Notes: a model not told the origin generated them from the letters alone. A stretch of DNA of 64,000 nucleotides from DSPP01 sp964607165 (GCA_964607165.1 CAZSIT010000006.1:53982-117981); one strand, 5' to 3'. Counted from the first letter of the stretch, positions 7,712 to 16,039 are shown. A program made the numbers and translations.

Positions 7712-8826
7712 TTTTTCCCCGCCAGCTCTTCAATCAGCTTAATCATTTCTTCTGCCGAGCGGTCCCAGGAAAATCGTTGCGACCATTCCCAAGCCCCGAC
7801 TTCCAGCTGCTGGCGTAAATTCGCATCGGACAAAACTTGCTTCAAAAGCCCCGCCAGCTGGTCAATTTCCCCATAACGATACAAAAGTCCGGATTTCCCT
7901 TGTGAAACCGAGTCTCTAAGCCCCGGAACGTCCGGGCAAATCACCGGCGTTCCACAGGCGTTCGCCTCGATATTGGTCAACCCCCACCCTTCCTTGAGCG
8001 AAGGGCAGACCACCACCCAGGCTTTCTGCAGCCAGGCCACTTTTTCATCCTTTGCAACAAAACCGGTGAAAGTTACCCGTGACTCGATTCCCAGCTGCCG
8101 AGTAATATCCAAAAGCCGTGGCTTGTCATCCCCTTCACCGACTATTATAAGGCGCGCTTTCGGAAAATCGGCGGCAACTTGTGCAAACGCTTTGAGCAAA
8201 TGATCTACGCTTTTATATTTCTTTAGCCGTCCCAAATATACGACGAGTGGTTCTTTTTCTTTCACAACGTTAGGGGCTTTATTATAGAGTGAAAAATCCG
8301 TCCCGCAGTGCACAACTTTTATGTCATCCGGAAAAATCCCTCGCTCGATTAAATCTTTTTTTGTGCTTTCCGAAATCACACAGTACTTTTTCCCCTGATA
8401 AACCCGCCGAATCGGCTTTTCCGCCAGGTAAATGTATATCCCGACCAAAAAGTTAATTTCCTGAAATACCGCATCCGAAAAAAGATGCGGCACAATCACC
8501 AAAGTCGGCAATTTCTGAAAAAGGGGCGAATAAAATGGAATCTTGTTCACATCCTCCAGCACTACATCATAGCCGTTTTTCTTCAGTTCCTTTTTGAGCA
8601 TAAAGGGAACAAACCAGTTGAAGGTAAAATCGTTTCCCTTTCTGACCATTCGGATGCCTTCTACAATCTCTTCGGAACTCCCGCCCGGAAAATTGGAAGT
8701 CAAAAGCGTGACCGAATGCCCCATTTTCACAAACCGCCGCAAATTTTCTTCCAGATGCACCTCCGCCCCTCCAGCCAAAGGATTTTTCAAATCCCGCCAG
8801 TTAATCGCCAGTATTTTCAAAGACAT
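7708..8826 (-). CDS. Glycosyltransferase family 4
   Basis: 372 residues with GT-B architecture. The N-terminal acceptor half has the glycine-rich loop LAGGAEVHLEENLRRF (about 18-33). The C-terminal donor half has VVYLGRLKKYKSVDHLLKAF (about 194-213), IVGEGDD and the EGWGLTNIEANACGTPVI nucleotide-sugar site (about 280-297). It lacks a signal peptide and is expected on the cytoplasmic face of the inner membrane. It is first in a tight run with the LPG-synthase-TM protein and manC, so a GDP-mannose-dependent transfer is a reasonable inference, not shown by sequence alone. Confidence 0.9.
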   Translation of the reverse strand: MSLKILAINWRDLKNPLAGGAEVHLEENLRRFVKMGHSVTLLTSNFPGGSSEEIVEGIRMVRKGNDFTFNWFVPFMLKKELKKNGYDVVLEDVNKIPFYSPLFQKLPTLVIVPHLFSDAVFQEINFLVGIYIYLAEKPIRRVYQGKKYCVISESTKKDLIERGIFPDDIKVVHCGTDFSLYNKAPNVVKEKEPLVVYLGRLKKYKSVDHLLKAFAQVAADFPKARLIIVGEGDDKPRLLDITRQLGIESRVTFTGFVAKDEKVAWLQKAWVVVCPSLKEGWGLTNIEANACGTPVICPDVPGLRDSVSQGKSGLLYRYGEIDQLAGLLKQVLSDANLRQQLEVGAWEWSQRFSWDRSAEEMIKLIEELAGKK

Positions 8827-8844
8827 GAGAAATTAGAAGGGGGT

Positions 8845-8961
8845 AACCCCGGAGCCCCCGCTCCGGGGTTTTCTGAAATAAAGCGAAGGACACCAAAAAA
8901 TCGGGGCAGTGGGTTGAAGGCGACACTCAATCGTCAATCTTCAATGATTCAATCGTCAATT
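8845..8961. repeat. GC-rich hairpin and TCAATCN heptamers between proS and the GT4 gene
   Basis: AACCCCGGAGC pairs perfectly with GCTCCGGGGTT (8845-8870). At about 8925-8958 the same heptamer family as at 4424-4454 recurs (TCAATCG TCAATCT TCAATGA TTCAATCG TCAAT). The hairpin lacks a T-run in the minus direction, so it is not a clear intrinsic terminator for proS. Confidence 0.55.
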
Positions 8962-10677
8962 CTAATCAATCCTCTCCCACAATTTTTTGAAATACTCCAC
9001 CGCCTCACCAACCGGTGTGCTCGAACTTTCTTTGGTCTTGCGGACTTTGAACTCCAACTTCCCCTCCTTCAACCCCCGGTCGCCGATGACGATTTGAATC
9101 GGAATGCCGATTAAATCGGCATCTTTGAACTTCACTCCCGCCCGGTCGTTCCGGTCGTCCAGAAGCGGCTCAATTCCGGCTGCGCTGAATTCTTGATACA
9201 GCTTTTCCGCCACCTCCGCCTGCTTCGGGTCATCCATTTTGACCGGAATAATTTCAACCTGGAAAGGCGCCATCGTCTTCGGCCAGATAATGCCGTCCGC
9301 ATCGTGGAACTTTTCCACTGCCGCCTGTGCCGTGCGGGTAATCCCGATGCCGTAGCTGCCCATAATGAAAGGCTTCTCTTCCCCTTTTTCATCCAGAAAC
9401 GTTGCTTTCAAAGAGGCCGAGTATTTGGTGCCCAGAGAAAAAGTGTTGCCCACTTCAATTCCGCGTGAAGCTGCGAGCTTCCCTTTTCCGCAAGCCGCAC
9501 AGCTTTCCCCTTCAACAGCCACCTTGATGTCGGCTACCCGTGACGGTTTGAAGTCCCTCCCAGCATTTATGTTTTTGATATGGTAATCTCCTTCGTTGGC
9601 GCCGGAGACGAAGTTCGGAAGAGCGGCAACTTCGGTGTCGGCGATGATTTCCACGCCCGAAAGTCCCACCGGCCCGGCAAACCCCACCGGCGCTTTCGTA
9701 ATCCGCCGAACATCCTCCGCCCCTGCCAGCTCCAGCTCATTACTGCCAACTAAATTTTTGAGCTTGACGAAACTAATTTCCCGATCGCCGCGAACCAGCG
9801 CCGCCACAAAGCCGTTATCCGTTTTGAAAATTAGTGTTTTGACGAACTTCTGCACTGGCAGCTTCAAAAAAGTGGCTACATCTTCCACTGTCATCACGTT
9901 CGGTGTGTCCACTTTTTCAGCCGGCAGTTCCTTTTCCGTTGCCGGAGGGGTCTCATTGAAGCTGGCCCGGTCGGAATGCACGGCGTAGTCGCAGTTGGTG
10001 CAGGTGAAAATAACGCTCTCCCCTCCTTCGGTATCGACCAAAACAATAAACTCGTGCGCCGATTTGCCTCCCATCGCGCCGGTGTCGGATTCGACTTTCA
10101 CCGTCTCCAGCCCGCAGCGTTGAAAAGTGGCAAAGTAAGCATCAATCATCTTTTGATAGCTTTTCTTAAAGCTTTCCTCCGTGGCATCGAAACTGTAAGC
10201 GTCTTTCATTATAAATTCGCGCCCGCGCATTAAGCCGAAGCGGGGCCGTATTTCATCCCGAAACTTCACCTGAATCTGATACAGGTTAATCGGCAGTTGG
10301 CGGTAGGAGCGCAACTCCCCTTTGACCAAGGAGGTGACAATTTCCTCGTGCGTCGGGCCCAAAACCAAATCTCTGCCGTGCCGGTCTTTCAGCCGTATCA
10401 GTTCCTTGCCGATCGTATTCCACCTTCCGCTCTCCTGCCAGATTTCTGCCGGGTGCAAAACCGGCATCGTAATTTCCACCGCCCCCTGCCGGTTCATCTC
10501 TTCCCGAACGATTTGGGAGATTTTCAAAAGCGTGCGTTGAAAAAGCGGCAGGTAGATGTAAACTCCGGACGAAAGCTTCCTTATCATCCCCGCCCGCAAG
10601 AGAAGCTGATGCGAAATCAGCTCCGCCTCGGTCGGCACCTCCCGCAATGTCGGTATAAAAGTCTCGCTCCAGCGCAT
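8962..10677 (-). CDS. proS: Prolyl-tRNA synthetase, bacterial type with editing insertion
   Basis: 571 residues, as for the E. coli-type enzyme. It charges tRNA-Pro in the cytoplasm. Class II motif 2 is seen in FRDEIRPRFGLMRGREFIMKD (about 138-158) and motif 3 in GSYGIGITRTAQAA (about 432-445). Between them lies an INS-type editing domain (about 230-380), expected to hydrolyse Ala-tRNA-Pro. The C-terminal anticodon-binding domain ends KLWERID. The start ATG 10677 gives the usual MRWSETFIPTLREVP opening. A 66-base gap separates it from the downstream end of the convergently placed kinase gene's neighbour region; repeats follow it. Confidence 0.95.
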   Translation of the reverse strand: MRWSETFIPTLREVPTEAELISHQLLLRAGMIRKLSSGVYIYLPLFQRTLLKISQIVREEMNRQGAVEITMPVLHPAEIWQESGRWNTIGKELIRLKDRHGRDLVLGPTHEEIVTSLVKGELRSYRQLPINLYQIQVKFRDEIRPRFGLMRGREFIMKDAYSFDATEESFKKSYQKMIDAYFATFQRCGLETVKVESDTGAMGGKSAHEFIVLVDTEGGESVIFTCTNCDYAVHSDRASFNETPPATEKELPAEKVDTPNVMTVEDVATFLKLPVQKFVKTLIFKTDNGFVAALVRGDREISFVKLKNLVGSNELELAGAEDVRRITKAPVGFAGPVGLSGVEIIADTEVAALPNFVSGANEGDYHIKNINAGRDFKPSRVADIKVAVEGESCAACGKGKLAASRGIEVGNTFSLGTKYSASLKATFLDEKGEEKPFIMGSYGIGITRTAQAAVEKFHDADGIIWPKTMAPFQVEIIPVKMDDPKQAEVAEKLYQEFSAAGIEPLLDDRNDRAGVKFKDADLIGIPIQIVIGDRGLKEGKLEFKVRKTKESSSTPVGEAVEYFKKLWERID

Positions 10678-10743
10678 AGATTCTTAATTTAACATCCAAG
10701 TGAAAAGTTTCAACAATTTTATATGAGAGAGTTACCGGCCTTC

Positions 10744-12975
10744 CTAAGTCTCAAAATGTTTCCACTCCTCTTTGGCCCGTTCCAAAATCTGCTGGCAGCG
10801 TTTTTCCCCACGCAACTTTTGAAGAAAGGGATCGTATTGGGCCAGCATGGGATAGTTGATGAGACCCAAGTTCACCGCATTTTCCAGCCACTCCAACGCC
10901 TTCTCTTTTTCGTCATTCGCGGCATAACCCGCCGCCAGATGCCACGACCACTGGCCATCGCGCTTGGCCGTGGTGCGCACCTCCTCGGTCACCTGCTCCA
11001 AAGCCAGCTGTTTTTCCCCTTTTAATCCATACAGCAACAAAAGAACTATCCGGTCGAAAAACGTGGGCGGCTCAATTCTTTGCAAAACGTCAACGAACCG
11101 AACCGCTTCCTGGACGCGGCCGGAATAGGCTAGGGCCAAGCCAAACGCAAAGCGGTGAAGCGGGCTGGCCGGATCCGTCTGGTAGGCTTTTTCGAGCGGG
11201 GCGAAGGCCTCGTCAAAGTGACCGTCTTGAAAGTGTATCCATCCGTGCAGCAATTGGCCGACTACGTTCAGCGGGTCAATTCTCAAAAAGCGGTCGACAA
11301 AGTTTCTGGATTCTTCGATCTTGCCATAATTCGCATACGTGATGGCGAGCCAATACAGGCTTTCCGCGTCAAAGGGATCTTCGGCCAAAACCTGCTTGAG
11401 ATGACGGTATCCGGACCGTTGATCCCCCCTAAAGGAGCTATCTATGACGCCGCGCAGGCGGTGGGCATGCACGGAATGGGGGTCAAGGGCCAACGCCTTC
11501 TTGGCCGACTCCTCGGCTTTGGCAATGTACTCCTCCTGCCGGTAGCCGGCGTTAACCAGTTGAAAATAGACGTACCCCTGCGAGGCGTACAAAAGGGGGT
11601 TCTCCCCCACCTGCTCGAGCGCCCGGTTCAAAAGCTCGAGCGCCTGCTCCAGCTCCTCCTCTTTCCAACTGTGAATGGCATAGCGGGCGCGCAGGTAGCA
11701 GTCGTACGCCTGGACATTGGTGATGGGATGTTGCGCAAGCTTGGCTTTTTCTTCCGAGGTGAGCTTGAGTTTCAAGGCCTCGGCAATGGAGTGCGACACT
11801 TTTTCCTGAATTTCAAAGATGTCCTCCACCGTTCCACTGTATTTTTCCGCCCACAGGTGCGCGTCGCTGGCCGCGTCAATCAACTGCGCCGTGATGCGCA
11901 GCTGGCTGCCGGATTTTCGCACGCTCCCTTCCAATACGTAGCGCACGTTCAGCTCTTTGCCGATGGTTCTGACGGTCTTGCGGGTACCCTTAAGCGTCAT
12001 GGCCGACGAACGGGAAATTACCCGCAAGGAGTGTATATTCGACAGATCGGCGATTACCTCTTCAGTCAGGCCGTCGCTGAAATATTCGTTGTCTTTATCC
12101 GGGCTGATGTTCTCAAAGGGGAGCACCACGATGGACTTCTCTCCCGGCGATGAGGGGGCCACCTCGGCAGAGACTCTAAACGCTTTCAAATCCGCCGCCA
12201 AATCGTCCGCCGACTGATACCGCATGGCGCGGTCTTTTTGCAAAGTTTTGTCAACCACTCTTTGCAGTTCCGCTGGGACATCGCTTTTGTAGCGTGCCAA
12301 AGGCTCCGGTTTTTCGAAACAAATAGAGTAGCTAATGGTGGCATTGTGCTCCCCCACAAAAGGCAATTTCCCGGTGATTAATTCATACAGAACTATTCCT
12401 AAAGAAAACAGGTCGCTGCGTCGGTCTATTTCCTCCCCTTTTGTTTGCTCCGGAGACATGTAAGAGATGGTTCCAACAGCGGAGCCCGTTTCGGTTAGCT
12501 TGCCTGCTCCTTTCAACTTAGCCAGCCCAAAATCCATAATTTTCACGACATCATCTTTTGTTACCATTATGTTTTCCGATTTAATGTCGCGATGCACAAT
12601 CCCTTTTTTATGGGCGGCGGCCAAGCCTTCGGTTATCTGAATGCCAATTTCTAAGACGCGATTTAACCTCAAATTCTCTTTGGCAAGCTCTTTCAAAGTC
12701 TTGCCTTCGACGTATTCCATCGCTATGAACGACTTGTCATCCACCTCGCCGATGTCATAAACGGTGGTTATATGTTGATGATTGATGGCCGAGGCGCCCT
12801 TGGCTTCTTGGATAAACCGGGCTTTGGCAGACGGGTCATCCAATAAATGCTCCGGTAAGAACTTGAGGGCAACGATGCGGTCTAAACGGGTATCCTGGGC
12901 TTTATAGACCACGCCCATCCCCCCTTCGCCTAATTTTTCCAAGATTTTGTAGTGAGAAACTGTTTTCCCTATCAT
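10744..12975 (-). CDS. Soluble Ser/Thr protein kinase with TolB/FlgO-like and TPR domains
   Basis: 743 residues. The Hanks-type kinase occupies about 1-270: glycine loop LGEGGMGVVY (15-24), catalytic lysine K38, HRDIKSEN (128-135), DFG (148-150) and MSPEQ (173-177) are all intact. Residues about 283-410 (SIVVLPFENISPDKDNEYF onwards) match the domain found between kinase or cyclase modules and TPRs in many environmental bacteria, resembling the TolB N-terminal/FlgO fold. The C-terminal about 330 residues form tetratricopeptide repeats. I see no membrane segment, unlike the related protein at the right edge of the window. It is transcribed divergently from an ECF sigma gene with about 140 bases between, so shared regulation is possible but unproven. 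Confidence 0.9.
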   Translation of the reverse strand: MIGKTVSHYKILEKLGEGGMGVVYKAQDTRLDRIVALKFLPEHLLDDPSAKARFIQEAKGASAINHQHITTVYDIGEVDDKSFIAMEYVEGKTLKELAKENLRLNRVLEIGIQITEGLAAAHKKGIVHRDIKSENIMVTKDDVVKIMDFGLAKLKGAGKLTETGSAVGTISYMSPEQTKGEEIDRRSDLFSLGIVLYELITGKLPFVGEHNATISYSICFEKPEPLARYKSDVPAELQRVVDKTLQKDRAMRYQSADDLAADLKAFRVSAEVAPSSPGEKSIVVLPFENISPDKDNEYFSDGLTEEVIADLSNIHSLRVISRSSAMTLKGTRKTVRTIGKELNVRYVLEGSVRKSGSQLRITAQLIDAASDAHLWAEKYSGTVEDIFEIQEKVSHSIAEALKLKLTSEEKAKLAQHPITNVQAYDCYLRARYAIHSWKEEELEQALELLNRALEQVGENPLLYASQGYVYFQLVNAGYRQEEYIAKAEESAKKALALDPHSVHAHRLRGVIDSSFRGDQRSGYRHLKQVLAEDPFDAESLYWLAITYANYGKIEESRNFVDRFLRIDPLNVVGQLLHGWIHFQDGHFDEAFAPLEKAYQTDPASPLHRFAFGLALAYSGRVQEAVRFVDVLQRIEPPTFFDRIVLLLLYGLKGEKQLALEQVTEEVRTTAKRDGQWSWHLAAGYAANDEKEKALEWLENAVNLGLINYPMLAQYDPFLQKLRGEKRCQQILERAKEEWKHFET

Positions 12976-13022
12976 GTCGTATGATTATTATGCTTTCTTG
13001 TCACAGGAAAGTAAAGCCCCAT

Positions 13023-13051
13023 TTGACCTCCCCAATCGATCACGATATTTT
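13023..13051 (+). promoter_or_regulatory. Candidate sigma70-type promoter for the ECF sigma operon
   Basis: TTGACC (13023-13028), a 17-base spacer and TATTTT (13046-13051), about 65 bases upstream of ATG 13116, in the divergent gap between the kinase and sigma genes. Confidence 0.4.
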
Positions 13052-13115
13052 AGCTTGGTAGGAAAATGACATTAAACCTTTGCCGGACATAGTTGTCGAA
13101 CAAAGTGAGAGGATT

Positions 13116-13697
13116 ATGACCGCTGGGGAAGACCGGGAACTGGTAGCCCGCTTCAAATCCGGCGACCAGAACGCCTTCAACCAGCTGGTCCGGCTCTACC
13201 AAAAGAAGGTGTATCTGGTTGCCTTCCGGATGGTCAGAGATGAAGAAGAGGCCAAAGACTTGATGCAGGAGGTGTTTGTAAAAATGTACGGTGCGCTGAA
13301 AGATTTCCGGGGGGAAGCCAGCGTTTTCACCTGGGCCTACCGCGCCACGGTCAATTTAGCCATCAACCAGATTCGCCGCAAAAAAATCATCTCCTGGGTG
13401 CCGCTGGTGGAAGCGGAAGAAAAACCGGCGGAGGAGAAAGAAGGTTTGAGCGAGCGCGAGACGGCGGAATTGAGAAAGGCCATAGCCGAAGCGGTAAAAA
13501 AACTCCCCCCCAAGCAACGGGCGATATTTATCTTGCGGCATTACGATGAACTGTCAAACGATGAGATTGCAAAGATTGTTGGAAAATCGGTGGGAGCGGT
13601 AAAGGCCAACTATTTTCAAGCCCTGCAGAAGATGAAAAAACATCTCGCCGGCTGGAAATCGATGGTGACTGGAAGTGTGGACTATGAACTGCGATAG
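13116..13697 (+). CDS. ECF-type RNA polymerase sigma factor
   Basis: 193 residues. Sigma region 2 is seen in AFNQLVRLYQKKVYLVAFRMVRDEEEAKDLMQEVFVKMY-type sequence (about 20-60) with the WAYRATVNLAIN helix. Region 4 is seen in LPPKQRAIFILRHYDELSNDEIAKIVGKSVGAVKANYFQAL near the C-terminus. Regions 1.1 and 3 are absent, as expected for ECF (RpoE-like) factors. I prefer ATG 13116 over TTG 13080 because ECF proteins start just before DxELVxRF and a GAGAGG precedes it. The next gene is a zinc-site, one-TM anti-sigma factor, followed by two Spy/CpxP-like proteins, so an envelope-stress regulon is likely. Confidence 0.9.
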   Translation: MTAGEDRELVARFKSGDQNAFNQLVRLYQKKVYLVAFRMVRDEEEAKDLMQEVFVKMYGALKDFRGEASVFTWAYRATVNLAINQIRRKKIISWVPLVEAEEKPAEEKEGLSERETAELRKAIAEAVKKLPPKQRAIFILRHYDELSNDEIAKIVGKSVGAVKANYFQALQKMKKHLAGWKSMVTGSVDYELR

Positions 13698-13839
13698 CAC
13701 CAACCTGACCGGCGCAACTATATTAACCGGCGCAGACTTCAGTCTGCGAAAAACTTGGCGCACTCGCACTCTAAAGAGTGCGCCCGGATTTAGTAGATGG
13801 ATGCTAACAGAAAGCGCAAATTGTTATGAGCTGCGATAG
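13683..13839. repeat. Family D double hairpin bounded by a 15-bp direct repeat
   Basis: TATGAACTGCGATAG (13683-13697) recurs as TATGAGCTGCGATAG (13825-13839). Between them lie two hairpins, CGCAGACTTCAGTCTGCG (13731-13748) and GCACTCTAAAGAGTGC (about 13766-13781). The repeat spans the sigma stop and the anti-sigma start, as expected for a target duplication at an originally overlapping gene junction. Confidence 0.65.
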
Positions 13840-14374
13840 ATTTGAAAAAGAATTGGAAAAACCGGGAAATTGGCAAACCCTCCAAGTCAATGATGTTTTC
13901 ACTCGGCATCGGCAAGGGTGTCCGGTTTGCCAAAAGAAATTCGCCGAATACGCCCAGCTCTTCGAGGCGTTGAAAAGCGATGCCCCAGCGATGCCGGACG
14001 AATCTTACTGGGCCGCCTTCCCGGCTTTGGTTCGCGAAAGAATTGAAAGCCGGAAAGCTCACCACGTTTGGAAGCCCGTTCTGGCTTGGGGTTCTGGCCT
14101 GGCCGCTTTGCTCGTGATTGTTGGAGTTGTTTTCTTCCGCCCCGGACAAGAGCCGGACCTGTCCAATATGACTGCCAGCGAGGCGTTCAACTATCTAACT
14201 CCGGAAAACAACATAAACGGCACGGCAAATTTGTCTGAAAATGCGCTTACTTCTTTCTCCGCCCAGGCCGAAGAGGAACTGATTGGCAAATACGAAGTGG
14301 ATGCATTAGTTTATACTTTAAGCGAAGAGGAGTTGCAAAAATTGGAAGAGAGGTTGAAAAGCTTTAAATTATGA
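13826..14374 (+). CDS. Anti-sigma factor with N-terminal metal site and one membrane segment
   Basis: 182 residues. The N-terminus carries HRQGCPVC (about 28-35), the H-x3-C-x2-C core of zinc-associated anti-sigma domains. A single hydrophobic segment at about 89-108 (VLAWGSGLAALLVIVGVVFF) would place about 75 residues in the periplasm. Family role: it binds and silences the ECF sigma factor encoded just upstream. Signal perception probably occurs through the periplasmic tail, which has no domain I recognise. The original overlap with the sigma gene has been split by a repeat insertion, so the genes are now about 130 bases apart. Confidence 0.8.
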   Translation: MSCDRFEKELEKPGNWQTLQVNDVFTRHRQGCPVCQKKFAEYAQLFEALKSDAPAMPDESYWAAFPALVRERIESRKAHHVWKPVLAWGSGLAALLVIVGVVFFRPGQEPDLSNMTASEAFNYLTPENNINGTANLSENALTSFSAQAEEELIGKYEVDALVYTLSEEELQKLEERLKSFKL

Positions 14375-14385
14375 AAATCCCTTTC

Positions 14386-14513
14386 GTAGCCGACACTTCT
14401 TTACCCCGAGCGGCTTGTTCCGAACGAAGCCGAGGAAAGTCGAGGGGAGTGCCGGAATCCCGTTTGTCTTCCGTAGCCTTTCGTAGCCGGCACTTTAGTG
14501 CCGGAGTCGTTTC
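14386..14513. repeat. Family D hairpins, one with a family A element in its loop
   Basis: The first hairpin reads GTAGCCGACACTT...AGTGCCGGA (14386-14455). Its loop (about 14399-14447) is filled by an A-type sequence (CCCCGAGCGGCTTGTTCCGAAC...GTCGAGGGG). The second, uninterrupted hairpin is GTAGCCGGCACTTTAGTGCCGG (14483-14504). Confidence 0.65.
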
Positions 14514-14566
14514 AAAAAGGCGTTGGAAACTTTTAAACTATGAACCATAAAAAACGAGGTGGGGCA

Positions 14567-15103
14567 ATGAAAAAATTGAGTATGATTTTTGGACTGGCGT
14601 TCCTTTTTCTTGTCGCCGGCGGGGCGGAAGAGAGCTTTGCCCAAAGAAAATTCGCCCAGCGCGGTATGCGCCAGCGCCCGTTTGGCAATCCCGACCGCAA
14701 ACAGCGCGCCGAGCGTTTCGATATGCTGATGAAAATGAAGCTGGTCGAAGTGCTGGATTTGTCTCCCGAACAGGGGGACAAATTTCTGCCTGCTTTCAAC
14801 CAGTACCGCAGCCGCAACCAGCGTTTTTTGCGCGCCCGCGGCGAAATTATGCAAAGCCTGGCCCGCTACGTGCGCACGCAAATGGGTAATCTGGAAACGG
14901 ATGAAAATCCGGAAGAGCTAACCGAGCGCCAGTTGCAGGAACGGCTGGCCAAGCTGGCCGAAATCCGGCGCCAGCAGGAAGCCAACCGCGACGAGTTTTA
15001 CAAACAGACCGGCGCTATACTTTCCATAAGACAGGCGGCCCGGCTGGTTGTCTTCGAAGAAATGTTCGCCCGTGAAATTTTGAGAAACCTGCCTAACCCA
15101 TAA
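14567..15103 (+). CDS. Periplasmic Spy/CpxP-like protein
   Basis: 178 residues from ATG 14567, chosen because GAGGTGGGG precedes it and the signal peptide begins there (MKKLSMIFGLAFLFLVAGGAEESFAQ). The mature part is a predicted all-helical, Arg/Gln/Glu-rich protein. Its segments of about 25 residues (MKLVEVLDLSPEQGDKFLPAFNQY, LQERLAKLAEIRRQQEANRDEF, ILSIRQAARLVVFEEMF) follow the LTPEQ-type pattern of the Spy/CpxP/ZraP family of periplasmic chaperone-sensors. Its position after an ECF sigma/anti-sigma pair supports a stress-sensing or feedback role. The precise ligand is unknown. Confidence 0.75.
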   Translation: MKKLSMIFGLAFLFLVAGGAEESFAQRKFAQRGMRQRPFGNPDRKQRAERFDMLMKMKLVEVLDLSPEQGDKFLPAFNQYRSRNQRFLRARGEIMQSLARYVRTQMGNLETDENPEELTERQLQERLAKLAEIRRQQEANRDEFYKQTGAILSIRQAARLVVFEEMFAREILRNLPNP

Positions 15104-15109
15104 AAAATG

Positions 15110-15166
15110 GTAGCGGAAACCCTGGCCGTTGCCCGGCTTCGGGCAGGCCTTTAGGTTTCCAATACC
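15110..15166. repeat. Family D hairpin with a family E insert
   Basis: GGTAGCGGAAACC (to 15121) pairs with GGTTTCCAATACC (15153-15166). The loop holds CTGGCCGTTGCCCGGCTTCGGGCAGG (15122-15148), related to E sequences at about 19461-19493 and 19851-19885. Confidence 0.55.
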
Positions 15167-15190
15167 AACAAAAAGAAGGAGGAACAAACA

Positions 15191-16024
15191 ATGACTTGTC
15201 CCGATCTATTCCGACCTGTCCCGAGCGTAGTCGAGGGAGCGAAGCCGAGGAAGCGTAGTCGAGGGAAACGGTACCTGTTACTAACACTTGCAGTGGTTTT
15301 CATTTTGGGCTTAGCTTTAACCGCCAACGCCCAGCGCAAGAAAACAAAGCCGGAAGAGCCGAAAAAGAGAGCGGAACTGAACCTTTCTGACGAACAGAAA
15401 CAAAAACTTGCCGCCATCCACCGCCAGGCCGCCAAAGAGCGCATCCGCCTGCACGCCGACCAACAAATTGCGCGGCTGGAACTCCAGGAAATGTTGCAGG
15501 CTGACCAGCCCAATCAAGCCACCCTCAACAGTAAAATTGAACAATTGGCCGAGCTAAACCGCCAAATGACCAAAAACCGGCTGGATAATATGCTGGCTGC
15601 CCGCTCGGTTCTGACCAAAGAGCAAAGAATGACAATGCGTCAGATGATGGGTAAGCGGATGGCCAGAATGCACGGCCAAAAGAAAATGAAAATTTTCCGC
15701 TTCCACCGTGGCCCGGGTGGTCCCGGCGGCGGCCCGGGAATGATGATGTTCCAAAAGCGGGGCAAGCCGATGGGTATGGAACAGGAAGAAATGATGGAGG
15801 AAGAGGAATCGGCAGAACCGGAAGATTCCGATGAAGTTGGCACTCTGGAGGGAATTGGTTTCCCGCAGGATGAAGACTTCGCCGAACTCAATCCGATGGA
15901 CTTTGGAGAACCGGACGAATTCGATCCATCAAATACACAGCCGTTCGACTGGGAAGATTTTGATGAACCCGCTCCAATGCCCGGTTTCCGCTCCTTTTCA
16001 CCGGAAGACGCCGGCTGGCAATAG
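15191..16024 (+). CDS. Spy/CpxP-like periplasmic protein with a repeat-encoded N-terminal insertion
   Basis: 277 residues. ATG 15191 follows a strong AAGGAGGAACAAACA site. Residues 2 to about 26 are encoded by tandem family A repeats. A normal signal peptide then follows (KRYLLLTLAVVFILGLALTANAQ, about 27-49). The mature helical part has the family pattern LNLSDEQKQKLAAIHRQAAKERIRL and VLTKEQRMTMRQMM. A Met/Gly/His-rich segment (about 155-200) could bind soft metals such as copper. A strongly acidic tail ends the protein. The upstream gene encodes a shorter paralogue. The insertion delays the hydrophobic core by 25 residues but adds many Arg/Lys, so export may still work. Alternative starts after the repeat lack a ribosome site. 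Confidence 0.75.
   Translation: MTCPDLFRPVPSVVEGAKPRKRSRGKRYLLLTLAVVFILGLALTANAQRKKTKPEEPKKRAELNLSDEQKQKLAAIHRQAAKERIRLHADQQIARLELQEMLQADQPNQATLNSKIEQLAELNRQMTKNRLDNMLAARSVLTKEQRMTMRQMMGKRMARMHGQKKMKIFRFHRGPGGPGGGPGMMMFQKRGKPMGMEQEEMMEEEESAEPEDSDEVGTLEGIGFPQDEDFAELNPMDFGEPDEFDPSNTQPFDWEDFDEPAPMPGFRSFSPEDAGWQ
15193..15268. repeat. Tandem family A repeats inside a coding region
   Basis: ACTTGTCCCGATCTATTCCG is followed by CTGTCCCGAGCGTAGTCGAG, then GCGAAGCCGAGGAAGCG and TAGTCGAGGGAA. The repeat lies immediately after the start codon of the second Spy-like gene and stays open in its frame. Confidence 0.8.
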
Positions 16025-16039
16025 ATTATCATTTGTTTA

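Noticed and set aside
11155..12153. Long plus-strand frame of 332 codons inside the kinase gene
   Set aside because: Antisense shadow of the kinase-TPR gene; the product has no recognisable domain and no ribosome site.
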